Below, piece by piece: positions 34,872 to 43,752 of a stretch of 64,000 bases of DNA (positions are counted from its first letter, which is position 1; the number at the start of each line of letters is the position of its first letter). Origin of the DNA: Chloroflexota bacterium (GTDB lineage: Bacteria > Chloroflexota > Anaerolineae > B4-G1 > SLSP01). Below the pieces are notes generated by a model. It had not been told where the DNA came from. It searched no databases and saw nothing but the letters and a program-made list of their open reading frames with translations. The position numbers were made by a program, and so were the translations under genes. The stretch lies in the NCBI GenBank assembly GCA_019873645.1, contig JAIOAX010000011.1:1-64000 (forward strand). The letters are read 5' to 3'.

Positions 34872-35801
34872 TCAAACCAGACTAACAGGTTTGCCCTGTC
34901 TACCTAAAAACTCTTTCATCAATGGTAAAATTCGCTCATGGGCATCTTCGACGACGTAGTGACCAGCATTTTCCAGAATATGCACCTCGGCATCAGGGAA
35001 GCGCGCGCGCCAGCCGGCGAGGAAATCCTTGACGGTGAAAACGAAATCCCGCGCGCCCCAGAGGATGAGCATGGGGTGATGGCGAAACAGATGGAGTTGT
35101 GCATCAATGGCATCCACCGTAGCGCGGGTAGGATGGTCGGGACGGACGGGGATGTCCTGCACAAAGCGGTAGATGGCGATGCGGTTACGCCAGGAGTTGT
35201 ACGGGGCGAGATAGCCCGCGCGCACCTCCGGCGTCATGCGCTCATGGTTGACCACCCCCAGGTAGACCGCCAGCCCGGCAAAGGCATTGAGTCCGCGGAG
35301 AAGCGTCTCACCCACAACAGGGCTGCGGGCCAGCTTGAGCACCCCGGGGATAGCGGGCGCGTAAAATGCCGCGGTGTTGAAGATGACGAAACGCGCGACG
35401 TTTTGCGGGTGGCGGGTGGCATAGCCCATGCCGATGCCGCCGCCCCAATCGTGCAAGACCAGCGTGAGGTCGTGCAAATCCAGATGGGCGATGAGCGTTT
35501 CCAGGTTGCGAATGTGCTGTTCGAGCGTGTACGGATAGGCCTGCGGCTTGTCAGAAAGGCCACAGCCGATATGATCGGGGACGATAACACGGTGCGTCCG
35601 CGCAAGCTCCGGGATGAGCGTACGGTAATAGAACGACCACGTCGGATTGCCATGCACCATCACGAGGGGCGCCGCCTCGCGCGGCCCTTCATCCAGATAG
35701 TGCATTCTCACCCCATCTGCATCCAACCAATGTGAGGCAAACGGATACAGGGATTGAAAATTGGGAGATTTTAGATTGCTTGATTGTAGATTATCACTCA
35801 T
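34872..35801 (-). CDS. oleB: OleB, beta-lactone decarboxylase (alpha/beta hydrolase)
   Basis: The 309-residue protein is a haloalkane dehalogenase-like hydrolase: VMVHGNPTWSFYYRTLI, the nucleophile elbow LVLHDWGGGIGMGYA with Asp as nucleophile, the acid region ILWGARDFVFT, and the late His in ENAGHYVVEDAHE. OleB removes CO2 from the beta-lactone to give the internal cis-olefin. The Asp nucleophile is what separates OleB and dehalogenases from Ser hydrolases; context favours OleB. Its N-terminal 20 residues (SDNLQSSNLKSPNFQS) look repeat-derived. It is 59 bases downstream of oleA. Confidence 0.9.
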   Translation of the reverse strand: MSDNLQSSNLKSPNFQSLYPFASHWLDADGVRMHYLDEGPREAAPLVMVHGNPTWSFYYRTLIPELARTHRVIVPDHIGCGLSDKPQAYPYTLEQHIRNLETLIAHLDLHDLTLVLHDWGGGIGMGYATRHPQNVARFVIFNTAAFYAPAIPGVLKLARSPVVGETLLRGLNAFAGLAVYLGVVNHERMTPEVRAGYLAPYNSWRNRIAIYRFVQDIPVRPDHPTRATVDAIDAQLHLFRHHPMLILWGARDFVFTVKDFLAGWRARFPDAEVHILENAGHYVVEDAHERILPLMKEFLGRQGKPVSLV

Positions 35802-35866
35802 TCTTCATTCACTGATTCTTCGTTCACTGATTCTCCATTCGCTGATTCTCCATTCGCCATTCACCA
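35757..35866. repeat. Short-word repeat between oleA and oleB
   Basis: CACTGATTCTTCGTTCACTG and GATTCTCCATTCGCT words run from the oleB start codons through the oleA stop, the TGA being part of the repeat. Confidence 0.75.
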
Positions 35867-36877
35867 CTGAATCCCCAACACAATGCTGTTGATCCCACTG
35901 CCGACGCCAAAGAGCACGATCTTATCCCCATCGCGCACGACGCCGTTATCCAGGCCGATCGCCATGGAAATCGGAGCAGCGACCGAGGCGGTATTGCCCA
36001 GGTAGTGCAGCGTAGGATAGTCAATGTCGGGGGAGACGCCGATGGCCTTCAGGCCGATCTTCCGCTGCGGCTCGCTGACCTGATGGGTGAACATGCGGTT
36101 GACCGCGCCGTTTCTCCAGCCGGTTTCTTCCTGGAAGGAACGCCATGCCTGGACAACAACTTTTGTCCCCTCGCTCAGCAACAAGCTGGAATTGGTGCGC
36201 ATCCACGTGCGCTGGGCAACACACAGTTGATTGTGTTCGGTGTTGCTGAAAGCCGCACCGCCGAGCAATCGCTTGCCGGTTTTCGATTTCGATTTATGGC
36301 GCAAGATCATCGCCACCGATGCCGCGCCGAGGGTAAACGAAGCCAGATTATCCCGGATGGTCTCTTTAGAAGGAGGATGACTGAGCATATACTCAATGGT
36401 CGCCAGTTGCCCTTCTTTCGGGTCTTCAGCCGCGACCACCATACCCGTGTCTATCTGCCCTAGCTCGATCATATTGGCAATCGTCATCATCCCGTTGAGA
36501 AATCCCAAACAGGCATTGACGATGTCGAAACTCATCGCCGAGTCGGTTAATCCCACTTTGCGATGCACGATAGTCGCCGTCGCCGGTTCGATGTAGTCGC
36601 GGCAGACAGAGGCATTGATCAAGCATTGGATTTCGCGGCGGTCAACGCCGGCGTTGGCGATCGCGCGCTCGGCTGCCAGCGCGGCAGCATCCGAAACCAA
36701 AATGCCCTCATCCCACCAGCGGCGTTCTTTAATGCCGGTGAGGCGTTCAAGATACCCGAACGGGATGCGCAACGCTTTGTAGACGGGGGCAATTTGCTCT
36801 TCCATCCAGGTACTGGTCACAATATGCGGGGGAATCACATACCCCATACCTTCAATACAAACATTCTGGTATAACAT
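35861..36877 (-). CDS. oleA: OleA, head-to-head acyl condensing thiolase
   Basis: The 338-residue protein is a KAS III-like thiolase. The active-site Cys lies in FDIVNACLGFLNGM, the His in VNRMFTHQVSEPQRKIG and the Asn in TLHYLGNTASVAAP. OleA joins two fatty acyl chains head to head to give a beta-keto acid, the first step of long-chain olefin synthesis. FabH is the alternative, but the partners OleB, OleC and OleD on the same strand settle it. GAGGAG precedes the start. Confidence 0.92.
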   Translation of the reverse strand: MLYQNVCIEGMGYVIPPHIVTSTWMEEQIAPVYKALRIPFGYLERLTGIKERRWWDEGILVSDAAALAAERAIANAGVDRREIQCLINASVCRDYIEPATATIVHRKVGLTDSAMSFDIVNACLGFLNGMMTIANMIELGQIDTGMVVAAEDPKEGQLATIEYMLSHPPSKETIRDNLASFTLGAASVAMILRHKSKSKTGKRLLGGAAFSNTEHNQLCVAQRTWMRTNSSLLLSEGTKVVVQAWRSFQEETGWRNGAVNRMFTHQVSEPQRKIGLKAIGVSPDIDYPTLHYLGNTASVAAPISMAIGLDNGVVRDGDKIVLFGVGSGINSIVLGIQW

Positions 36878-37026
36878 GCCACTCCTCTTTGGTGCTGTAC
36901 GGTGTATTCACAAACTCGATCTATTGTACTACAAAAGCGGCAAGAGGGGGAATGAGGGGAGTTGCTATAGGCATGATCTCAAACTTTTAACGGATACAGA
37001 GCTGAACTACATTGCGGGGAAAATTT

Positions 37027-37056
37027 ATGGCGGTGACCTGTACAAGTCACCGCCAT
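37027..37056 (-). terminator. Palindrome downstream of the Rpn gene
   Basis: ATGGCGGTGAC (37027-37037) and GTCACCGCCAT (37046-37056) pair perfectly around an eight-base loop. On the minus strand it follows the Rpn stop by about 80 bases and is trailed by AAATTTT-like bases. It could terminate that transcript or insulate oleA. Confidence 0.55.
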
Positions 37057-37133
37057 GGACTAAGGACGCCCCTCAAAGCCAACGACAAAGCTAATAGCGC
37101 ACTGAGACTCCAGAATACCCTGCACATAAAGGG

Positions 37134-38213
37134 TTACAACTTAGTCTCGGCTAAAAGTTTGATGAACTCCTGAATAGAAGGCGTCAACACGGCTTCTTTA
37201 TGCAACGCCGTCAAACGGTCAACGTCATCCAGGCGGCTTAGAGGTTGCACAACCTCCAAAGGAAGCGCGCCAAAACGCAGACCCAAGACGGTTAATACAT
37301 CTTCGCGCGCTTTGGTGATTAATCCTTGCTTAAGTCCTTGTTGCATACCTTCCTGTTTGCCCTGTTGTAAGCCCTGTTGTAAGCCCTGTTGTAAGCCCTG
37401 TTGTAAGCCCTGTTGTAAGCCCTGTTGTAAACCTTCTTGCTTACCGCGTTCTAACCATTGCTGTGCTAATGTGCCCATTGTTTCACCTCCCGCTTCAAAT
37501 GTCTCCGCAATGGCAGCGTGGATTGCCTGTTCATCGAATCGCCCGGTAGCGGCACTGACCAGATAACGCAAGACAGCTTCAATATACGCCAATCCCGTCT
37601 GTTCACGACTTAGCGTCCGCAATAATCCGGCGATCTCCGGTAGATGTTCTACCAGCTCATCCCGAAAGATGTATTTCAGCATCAACAGACTCACTTGTAG
37701 CCAGGCTGCGCCTTTAAGATCGCTATCGGTGTACTGCGAAAGATCGCACAACCAATAGCGGAATTCCGGCATGTAAGGCCTGAGCGGCTCCGGGATGGAC
37801 AACATTGCCTGAAAGTTGGGTGGGCGATGCCAGGCAACTGTGCCGTGATATAGTACGATGGGAAAAATCGGTGAAAATTGCAATCCTTGCCGCTGTGTAT
37901 AATCCCAAATTTTCACCATATAGCGCAATACCTGCAACGCCGTATACGGTTCTGGATAGCTTTTGTGTTCAAAGAGCACATAAACATGCGCTTCGACGCC
38001 ATCTCGCAACCGCACCGCATAGAGCAAATCCGAGAAATGCTCTTGCAGCTCGGGATCAACAAAAGAATCTTTGTACAGCGTGAGCTTGCTCAGATCAAAC
38101 AAAGCGACGACATCCGCCGGCAAGTAATAGCGGAGGAAATCCTGCGCGACTTCCAGTTGCGAGAACGCTTCTTTGAAAAACTTGTCGTGCGGATTGGTCA
38201 CAGCATCCAGCAT
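37134..38213 (-). CDS. Rpn-family recombination-promoting nuclease / putative transposase
   Basis: The 359-residue protein begins NPHDKFFKEAFSQLEVAQDFLRYYL, the Rpn/PF04754 start. The PD-(D/E)XK core follows: HFSDLLYAVRL with its Asp, then VYVLFEHKSYPEP with E-x-K. Rpn proteins are DNA endonucleases that promote recombination. Residues about 260-285 are seven Gln-Gln-Gly-Leu repeats encoded by six exact 12-bp DNA repeats. This variable-length tail is typical of the family. The gene stands alone. Confidence 0.87.
   Translation of the reverse strand: MLDAVTNPHDKFFKEAFSQLEVAQDFLRYYLPADVVALFDLSKLTLYKDSFVDPELQEHFSDLLYAVRLRDGVEAHVYVLFEHKSYPEPYTALQVLRYMVKIWDYTQRQGLQFSPIFPIVLYHGTVAWHRPPNFQAMLSIPEPLRPYMPEFRYWLCDLSQYTDSDLKGAAWLQVSLLMLKYIFRDELVEHLPEIAGLLRTLSREQTGLAYIEAVLRYLVSAATGRFDEQAIHAAIAETFEAGGETMGTLAQQWLERGKQEGLQQGLQQGLQQGLQQGLQQGLQQGKQEGMQQGLKQGLITKAREDVLTVLGLRFGALPLEVVQPLSRLDDVDRLTALHKEAVLTPSIQEFIKLLAETKL
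37359..37430. repeat. Six exact 12-bp repeats in the Rpn gene
   Basis: GCCCTGTTGTAA is repeated six times without change, encoding Leu-Gln-Gly-Gln-type QQGL units on the minus strand. The exactness suggests recent copy-number change. Confidence 0.9.
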
Positions 38214-38300
38214 CGCAAACTATCTCCCGTCAATCATTTTACTATAAGTATACCGTTAGTTCGCTTTTGGGGCAAGAGCCGTAAGGAAACTTCGTGCACC

Positions 38301-40565
38301 TTACAGAGTTCGTCCAACCGCATATCCCGCTTTCGTCGCCGCGAAGATGTTGCCCGGCACGAAGGCATCGCCGATGTTGTGGAGTTCTGGCGCAGCGTGC
38401 AGGGCTATGCAGGCTTCGTACAGCGCGTCGTCGGGCGCGAAGCCCGTCGCCAGCACGACCAGATCCGCCGGCAAGAGGATATCCTGGATTTCCTCACGGA
38501 TGGGGCGTGCCAGAGGATTTTTGACGTTCTCCGGCAACACAACTTGCCACGTCACATAAGGATCGGGCACGCTGAGCGAAACGTTATGCGTGACGGTCAC
38601 GTTGCCCGGCCCGATGCGCCGCACCTGCGCGCAGTTCATCAGTTTGACGCCTTTGCGTTCCAGATAATGGATAAGGTAGCCCCGATTGGCGGTGCAAGTG
38701 TCCTTCATAAAGTATGGCAACATCTCTACCACTGTGACTTGCTTGTTCAATTCGTAGGCCAGGAAAAAGGCGGCTTCGCAGCCCACCTCTCCACCGCCGA
38801 TGACAACGACTTGTTCGACGCCGGCAGCCTTGTTTGGATGATCAAACAGCTCAACAGCGTGGATGACATGTGGAAGATTGACGCCTTCAATATGTGGCGC
38901 AAGCGGCTTCCCGCCGGTACAGGTGACGATCACATCGAAGCCTCCTGCCTTAAGCAACTCAGCTGTCACTTCAGCGCCCAAACGGGTGGTGAGAGTATAC
39001 TGTGCAGCCGTCTGCGCAAGCAGCGTCTCCAGGTAAACAACGTAGTTGGCGACGTCAAACTTGATGCGCGCCGTTGAGCCAGGGCGCAACATACCTCCGA
39101 TGTGGGCGGCCCTGTCGAACAGCGTGACTGTGTGTCCACGTTGCGCCGCAGTGCAAGCGCCGACGATACCCGCCGGCCCGGCACCCACGACAGCAATCTT
39201 CTTAGGAATGGCCGCAGGTGGGAGAATCTCACCGTGAACATCTTCCAGGCCGGCACGCGGGTTGACGGCACATTGCGGATGTCCGCCCTTGATAAACTCA
39301 TTAAGGCACGCTTCCTGGTCGCCGATGCAGGGGCGAATCTCCGCGACGCGCCCGGCGTAGACTTTATTCGGCCAATCGGGATCGGCCAGCAGCGGACGCG
39401 CGAGCATGACCAGGTCGCACCATCCCTCACGCAGCGCGCGTTCTGCCAGGTCGGGATAGCCGAGCTTGCCCACCGCCACAATGGGAACATCCAGGCCGGT
39501 GTTGGCTTTGATGGCATTTTCGGCAAAATAGGTCTTCACCAGACGCGCCACGGGCAGGTAGCAGCCCGGCGGCATAGGGCCGGGGGGATGAGGTAGCCAC
39601 CAGTTCTCGTAACAACCCAGGTCCACGTCGAACATGTCTACGCCCGCAGCGACCAGATTGCGCATATAGTCCAGCGTCATCTCGACCGTACGTTCGTTTT
39701 GGAAGAGCTTCAAAGGATGTACCGTCGCCATCCGTGGGCCATAAGTTGCTTGCAAGGCCAACGATAGATCAATGCGGTACATCACCGGATAGTCAGGGCC
39801 GCAACGCGCGCGAATCTCACGCACACTTTCGATGCCGAACGCCTGCCAATCGGCGAATTTCCCCAGGGTGCGGCGGTTGAAGGCCGGATTGGATAGCTGT
39901 TCCAGCAAGTAGCCTTCGTGCCCATGGAGATAGACGCCGTCAATCGTCAACGCCTTGGCGTCAGCGGCGGCCTGTCCGGTCGCGGCAATGAGCCGCCGAC
40001 ATTCTCCGTCGGTCAAAGGACGACAAGGGACCGCCGGCATGTAGAAACTTGGGTTCCACGAGGCCGAGACCGGCGGCTTGAGCTTCTTGAGCAGACACTC
40101 CGGCGAGCCAACGCGCCCCAGACCCGACGTGAGCTGGATGAAGAAGCGCGCGCCGTGCGCATGGACGGCCTCGGCAATGCTGCGCCAGCCGGCGTAAACG
40201 GTGCGCGAGCGGTCAATGCGTGGGAGCACACTCAATTGTCCAGGCTCGGTAATCGAAGGGTCAAGGTCGGCGTTCACCGGCACCAGCCCCGAGGTGATCA
40301 GTCCTACTCCTCCTTTCGCCCGCGCCGCGAAGTAGGCGATCATCTTTGCGCCGGGGCGCCCGGTTTCGTCGGCCATGCACACGTTGCCCATCGGTCCCAT
40401 CACGATGCGGTTCTTGAGCTTCAGACGATTCACTTGAATTGGGCTGAAGAGCGCCGTGTAGGGATACAGTTCGGCAGTCATGCGGCCATCGCGCAGCCGC
40501 ACTTCATCCTCAAACCAGTGGCCGAACCCAGCAACAAGGTCATGCAGAAAATTTTCATAGTCCAT
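38301..40565 (-). CDS. NADH:flavin oxidoreductase / 2,4-dienoyl-CoA reductase-like
   Basis: The 754-residue flavoenzyme has an old-yellow-enzyme FMN barrel (about 30-400) with KLKNRIVMGPMGNVC, then a four-Cys iron-sulfur segment, RPCIGDQEACLNEF and PQCAVNPRAG. A C-terminal FAD/NAD(P) part follows with KIAVVGAGPAGIVGAC and VVVIGGGEVGCEAAFFLA. This is the FadH/trimethylamine dehydrogenase layout: electrons pass NAD(P)H to FAD to 4Fe-4S to FMN to an enoyl or enone substrate. About 80 residues longer than FadH, the extra being in the barrel. Substrate uncertain. Confidence 0.87.
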   Translation of the reverse strand: MDYENFLHDLVAGFGHWFEDEVRLRDGRMTAELYPYTALFSPIQVNRLKLKNRIVMGPMGNVCMADETGRPGAKMIAYFAARAKGGVGLITSGLVPVNADLDPSITEPGQLSVLPRIDRSRTVYAGWRSIAEAVHAHGARFFIQLTSGLGRVGSPECLLKKLKPPVSASWNPSFYMPAVPCRPLTDGECRRLIAATGQAAADAKALTIDGVYLHGHEGYLLEQLSNPAFNRRTLGKFADWQAFGIESVREIRARCGPDYPVMYRIDLSLALQATYGPRMATVHPLKLFQNERTVEMTLDYMRNLVAAGVDMFDVDLGCYENWWLPHPPGPMPPGCYLPVARLVKTYFAENAIKANTGLDVPIVAVGKLGYPDLAERALREGWCDLVMLARPLLADPDWPNKVYAGRVAEIRPCIGDQEACLNEFIKGGHPQCAVNPRAGLEDVHGEILPPAAIPKKIAVVGAGPAGIVGACTAAQRGHTVTLFDRAAHIGGMLRPGSTARIKFDVANYVVYLETLLAQTAAQYTLTTRLGAEVTAELLKAGGFDVIVTCTGGKPLAPHIEGVNLPHVIHAVELFDHPNKAAGVEQVVVIGGGEVGCEAAFFLAYELNKQVTVVEMLPYFMKDTCTANRGYLIHYLERKGVKLMNCAQVRRIGPGNVTVTHNVSLSVPDPYVTWQVVLPENVKNPLARPIREEIQDILLPADLVVLATGFAPDDALYEACIALHAAPELHNIGDAFVPGNIFAATKAGYAVGRTL

Positions 40566-40584
40566 AATGACTCCGTAGAATCGG

Positions 40585-40675
40585 CGAATGAAAGAATCTG
40601 CAAATCAGCAAATCAGCGAATTACCAAATTACCGATTACCAATGACTAATCCCCAATCCCCGATTACCAATTACC
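40585..40675. repeat. Short-word repeat at the hydrolase stop
   Basis: CTGCAAATCAGCAAATCAGC, TTACCAAATTACCGATTACC and CCCCAATCCCCGATTACC words run up to the gene at 40671; the TAA of that gene is part of the repeat. Confidence 0.75.
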
Positions 40676-41591
40676 TGCTCGCCAGTTGCTCCGCCAATGT
40701 GACCAAATCTGCTGTGCGCCAGACTCGCCCGCTGCGTAAGGGGAATTCACCGCGCAAGATCGTGCGCCAGCGTTGCGGGATGGCGTCCAGGCCGTAGGCT
40801 GCGCCGGCCAGCGCGCCGACGACTGTCCCTGCTGTGTCCGCGTCATTGCCGAGATTGACGACGTTGACGACGGCCTCCTCGAAAGTATGCGTGGTAAGCA
40901 GTCCCCAGACGACGCTTTCCAACGTGTGGTGCACCCAGCCGCTGCTCGGCAGATCACGGCGGTCTTTGCCGGGTGCAGACTCAATAACAGTGCGCAAGGG
41001 GGTGGGGACATCCGCATCGTCCAACGCGCGCGCGACGGCGTCTTCCGGCGTGACGTTATGTAGCAGGTGGTAGATGGCGGCGTTGACGAACGCACAGCCT
41101 GCGTTGCACTCCGGGTGGGGATGCGTGACCCGGCTTTGGAGCACGCTGTCTTGGAGCAGGCGCTCCAGATCGTCCCACCACGCCAGCGCGACTGGCCAGC
41201 AGCGCATCACCGAGCCGTTGCCCGCCGAGGCGGGGTTGTGCGCCTGCACGGCGGCGACGGCAGTCTCCCACGGTTCACCGCTGGCGATGCGTCGCAATAC
41301 CGCTGCGGTATGGATGCCCACATCGGGCGGACCGGCGGCGAGCCACGCCACAAAGCGCTGCGCCAGGTCTTCCGGGTCAAGTGGGCGCTGGGCCAGCAGA
41401 CTCTCCGCTAACGCGAGCGCCATTTCGGTGTCGTCGGTGAAGCTCCCGGCGGGGATGCGTCCCGGCAGCATCTCGCGCACCAGTTGGTCCACAGGGCGCG
41501 CCGGGCCGAATTCCAGCGGCATTCCCAGCGCGTCGCCTATCGCTGCACCTACGGCGACACCTGCGATGTGGTTCATTGTCTCAAGTTGCAT
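40671..41591 (-). CDS. ADP-ribosylglycohydrolase family protein
   Basis: The 306-residue protein has GVAVGAAIGDALGMPLEFG near the N-terminus, TDDTEMALALAESL (metal ligands), NGSVMRCWP, and GNDADTAGTVVGALAGAAYG near the C-terminus with its Asp pair binding magnesium. These are the DraG/ARH signatures; such enzymes remove ADP-ribose from proteins, or act on related nucleosides. No ADP-ribosyltransferase was found nearby. The last codons and stop are repeat-derived. Confidence 0.88.
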   Translation of the reverse strand: MQLETMNHIAGVAVGAAIGDALGMPLEFGPARPVDQLVREMLPGRIPAGSFTDDTEMALALAESLLAQRPLDPEDLAQRFVAWLAAGPPDVGIHTAAVLRRIASGEPWETAVAAVQAHNPASAGNGSVMRCWPVALAWWDDLERLLQDSVLQSRVTHPHPECNAGCAFVNAAIYHLLHNVTPEDAVARALDDADVPTPLRTVIESAPGKDRRDLPSSGWVHHTLESVVWGLLTTHTFEEAVVNVVNLGNDADTAGTVVGALAGAAYGLDAIPQRWRTILRGEFPLRSGRVWRTADLVTLAEQLASR

Positions 41592-41845
41592 TTTCTTGTT
41601 CCTTTTACAAATTACACAAACTCAACGCGCATTCGCAATTCGTGAGAATGCCTAACCTTCTATGCCCGCTAGTACCGCGCGGCGTAAATAGCTTAACCGT
41701 TTATGTTTGCCAGGGATCGGCAGATCGCGGCGTAGCGTGCCATAATCGCGGATCTGGCGATCCGCTCCAAGCCTGGCTAGCTGGTGTGGGATTTCTTCCA
41801 CACTGTACCAGTATGTTCAAGAGCCGAGACTCATCAGCGGTAAGG
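41592..41845. other. Gene-free stretch with small hairpins
   Basis: No supported gene was found here. GCGGATC-TGGC-GATCCGC (41748-41765) and GTGTGG-N8-CCACAC (41782-41801) are small perfect hairpins of unknown use. Confidence 0.5.
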
Positions 41846-41910
41846 ATTCTTATATTCTGTGTAACCATACTTCTCTTTTTCTAAAAGATGAGAGCACAGA
41901 ATATAAGAAT
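41846..41910 (-). terminator. AT-rich 65-base foldback after the EamA gene
   Basis: ATTCTTATATTCTGTG (41846-41861) and CACAGAATATAAGAAT (41895-41910) are perfect 16-bp inverted repeats around a loop with an inner CTTTT/AAAAG pairing. It starts 9 bases after the transporter stop. It could be a terminator or RNA stabiliser; its AT content differs sharply from the surroundings. Confidence 0.6.
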
Positions 41911-41918
41911 TGCCAACC

Positions 41919-42782
41919 CTAAGTTTGTTTGGTTCTAACAAGCAACACCCCACTCAGGATCAATGCCAGGCTGATGAACAGTTCGGAATGTAGATGTTCG
42001 TGCAAAATCAGCGCCCCCAAAAGTAAGCCGTTGAGGGGGACGATGTACGTCACCGTGGTGGTGAAGGTGGCGTTGGTGCGCTGGAGCAGCACGTAGTAGA
42101 TGCCGTAGGCAATCACCGTGCCCAGCAGCGCCAGTGTCGCCCAACTGGCGATGGCCGTCCACGAGGGCAAGAGATTGAAGGGGCGTTCGATGAGGAGGCT
42201 CAGTGGCAGGCTGTAGACGAAGCCCATGGTGAATTGCCCGGCAGCAGAGACGAGCGGCGGTTGGCCGCGCAGGCGCTCGCGCGCGAAGATGCTGGCAATC
42301 GCATAGGAGATCGAGGAGCCGACGATAGCAAGCTGTCCCCACGCGGAAGCCCGCACGCCGCCGCGCAGTTCGGGCCACATCAGCAGCCCCACGCCGATGA
42401 AACCCAGGACGATGCCGAGCACTTTTTTCGCGGTGAACCGGTCATCGTGGGTGAGAAAGTGCGCGAAGATGATGGTGAAAATCGGCGTGGTGGATTGCAA
42501 CAGGGCGGCCAATCCACTGGGGATATATTGCTCGCCCCACGAGATGAGGGTGAAGGGCAACGCGCCGTTGAGCAACCCGGTGATGGCGAAAATCCCCCAA
42601 AGATGTCGCTCACGCGGAAAAGGCACGCCGCGCCAACGCAAAAATGCCCACATCGCCAGCGAGGCCAGGCCCAGACGCCCGGCTACCAGTGTCATCGGCG
42701 GCACTTCGCCCACGACGATTTTGATGAAGAGGAACGACGTTCCCCAAATGCTGCCAAGGATGAATAAGAGCAACAGATTCAT
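41919..42782 (-). CDS. EamA-family transporter (second of a pair)
   Basis: The 287-residue protein has ten membrane helices in two EamA repeats: GSIWGTSFLFIKIVVGEVPPM, then ILGIVLGFIGVGLL and later GIYYVLLQRTNAT. DMT-superfamily members export metabolites such as amino acids or purines. Its start overlaps the stop of the upstream paralogue by four bases, so the two may form a heteromer or have complementary substrates. The open frame continues upstream through the paralogue in another frame; that is not coding. Confidence 0.87.
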   Translation of the reverse strand: MNLLLLFILGSIWGTSFLFIKIVVGEVPPMTLVAGRLGLASLAMWAFLRWRGVPFPRERHLWGIFAITGLLNGALPFTLISWGEQYIPSGLAALLQSTTPIFTIIFAHFLTHDDRFTAKKVLGIVLGFIGVGLLMWPELRGGVRASAWGQLAIVGSSISYAIASIFARERLRGQPPLVSAAGQFTMGFVYSLPLSLLIERPFNLLPSWTAIASWATLALLGTVIAYGIYYVLLQRTNATFTTTVTYIVPLNGLLLGALILHEHLHSELFISLALILSGVLLVRTKQT

Positions 42783-43687
42783 AGAGATGTCCTGGTTGGT
42801 GTCGGTTTGGCGGTCGCTGCCATAATGCCGATCAAAATGAGTACACCGCCGATGATGACGCCAAATGTCGGCGGCTCGTGCAGGATGAGCCACGCCAGCA
42901 GCGTCGAGCCGATAGGTTCGGCCAGCACCGCCAGCGCGACGAAGGTCGCCGAGACGTGGCCGAGCGCCCAGTTGAGCGCGGAATGGCCCACAATCTGGGG
43001 GAAAACGGCCACAAGTGTCAGCCAGAGCCATGCTTCCGCCGGATAGTCGCCGAGCGCAACGCCGCCGAGCAACGCCGCACCCATCAACGCCAGGGCCGCC
43101 GTCCCATAAACCGGAAAGACATAGGCGAGCAGTGACAATTGGGCACGCAGTTTGCGCCCGATGAGCATATAGCCCGCCACCGCCAGGGCACCGAGGAGCG
43201 CCAGCAGGTCGCCGGTGATTTGGTGGACACCTGCGCCCGCATCCGCCAGGCCGATGATGAGCGAACCGGCGAGGGCCACCGCCATGCCGATCACCATTGG
43301 GCGCGTCATACGCTCTTTCAGAAAGAAATGCGAGATCGCGCCGACGAACAGCGGCGCAGTGGCAACCAGCACCACCGACGCCGCCACGCTTGTCAGGGCC
43401 AGCGAGGTGATCCACGTGTAAAAATGCACGGCGAGCAGCAAGCCGGATGCCGCAAGCAAGCCCCAGTCGCGGCACGTCAATGCACGCCACTCCCGGCGAC
43501 AGGTAGCCAGTGCAAACGGAGCCAGGAGCAGCGTGGCAATCGTCAAACGCCATGCCGCCACCGCCAGCGAGGTCATACTCCCCTGCGCCAGGCGGATGAA
43601 TGTCGAAGCGGTTGAGGAAGCCGTCACGCCGATTGCCAGCCCTAAGGCCGGCGGGATGATAGGCGATGTTTTGCGCGCTGTTGTCAT
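42779..43687 (-). CDS. EamA-family transporter (first of a pair)
   Basis: The 302-residue, ten-helix DMT transporter has two EamA halves: STASTFIRLAQGSMTSLAVAAWRL and SLALTSVAASVVLVATAPLFV in the first, then GHSALNWALGHVSATFVALAVLAEPIGSTLLAW in the second. It shares an operon and a four-base overlap with the following EamA gene. Substrate unknown. Confidence 0.87.
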   Translation of the reverse strand: MTTARKTSPIIPPALGLAIGVTASSTASTFIRLAQGSMTSLAVAAWRLTIATLLLAPFALATCRREWRALTCRDWGLLAASGLLLAVHFYTWITSLALTSVAASVVLVATAPLFVGAISHFFLKERMTRPMVIGMAVALAGSLIIGLADAGAGVHQITGDLLALLGALAVAGYMLIGRKLRAQLSLLAYVFPVYGTAALALMGAALLGGVALGDYPAEAWLWLTLVAVFPQIVGHSALNWALGHVSATFVALAVLAEPIGSTLLAWLILHEPPTFGVIIGGVLILIGIMAATAKPTPTRTSL

Positions 43688-43689
43688 AG

Positions 43690-43752
43690 TTGTGATGGGG
43701 GATTAGGGATTGGGGGACAGCAAGAAGTGATTTCTCCCTACTCCCTACTCCC
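43690..43752. repeat. Short-word repeat at the S10 peptidase stop
   Basis: GGGGGATTAGGGATTGGGGG and CTCCCTACTCCCTACTCC words separate the transporter from the peptidase gene and contain the peptidase stop, TAG. Confidence 0.75.

Noticed and set aside
36878..37133. Small gene between oleA and the Rpn gene
   Set aside because: A 72-residue frame exists but crosses the perfect palindrome at 37027 and has no supporting motif.
37878..39077. 399-residue plus-strand frame across the Rpn and oxidoreductase genes
   Set aside because: It spans two genes on the opposite strand with clear families and their gap, and contains no recognisable domain.
41919..43553. A single 544-residue open frame covering both EamA genes
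   Set aside because: Its first half is a shadow in the wrong frame of the upstream transporter; the two real genes overlap by four bases and each has a full EamA set.
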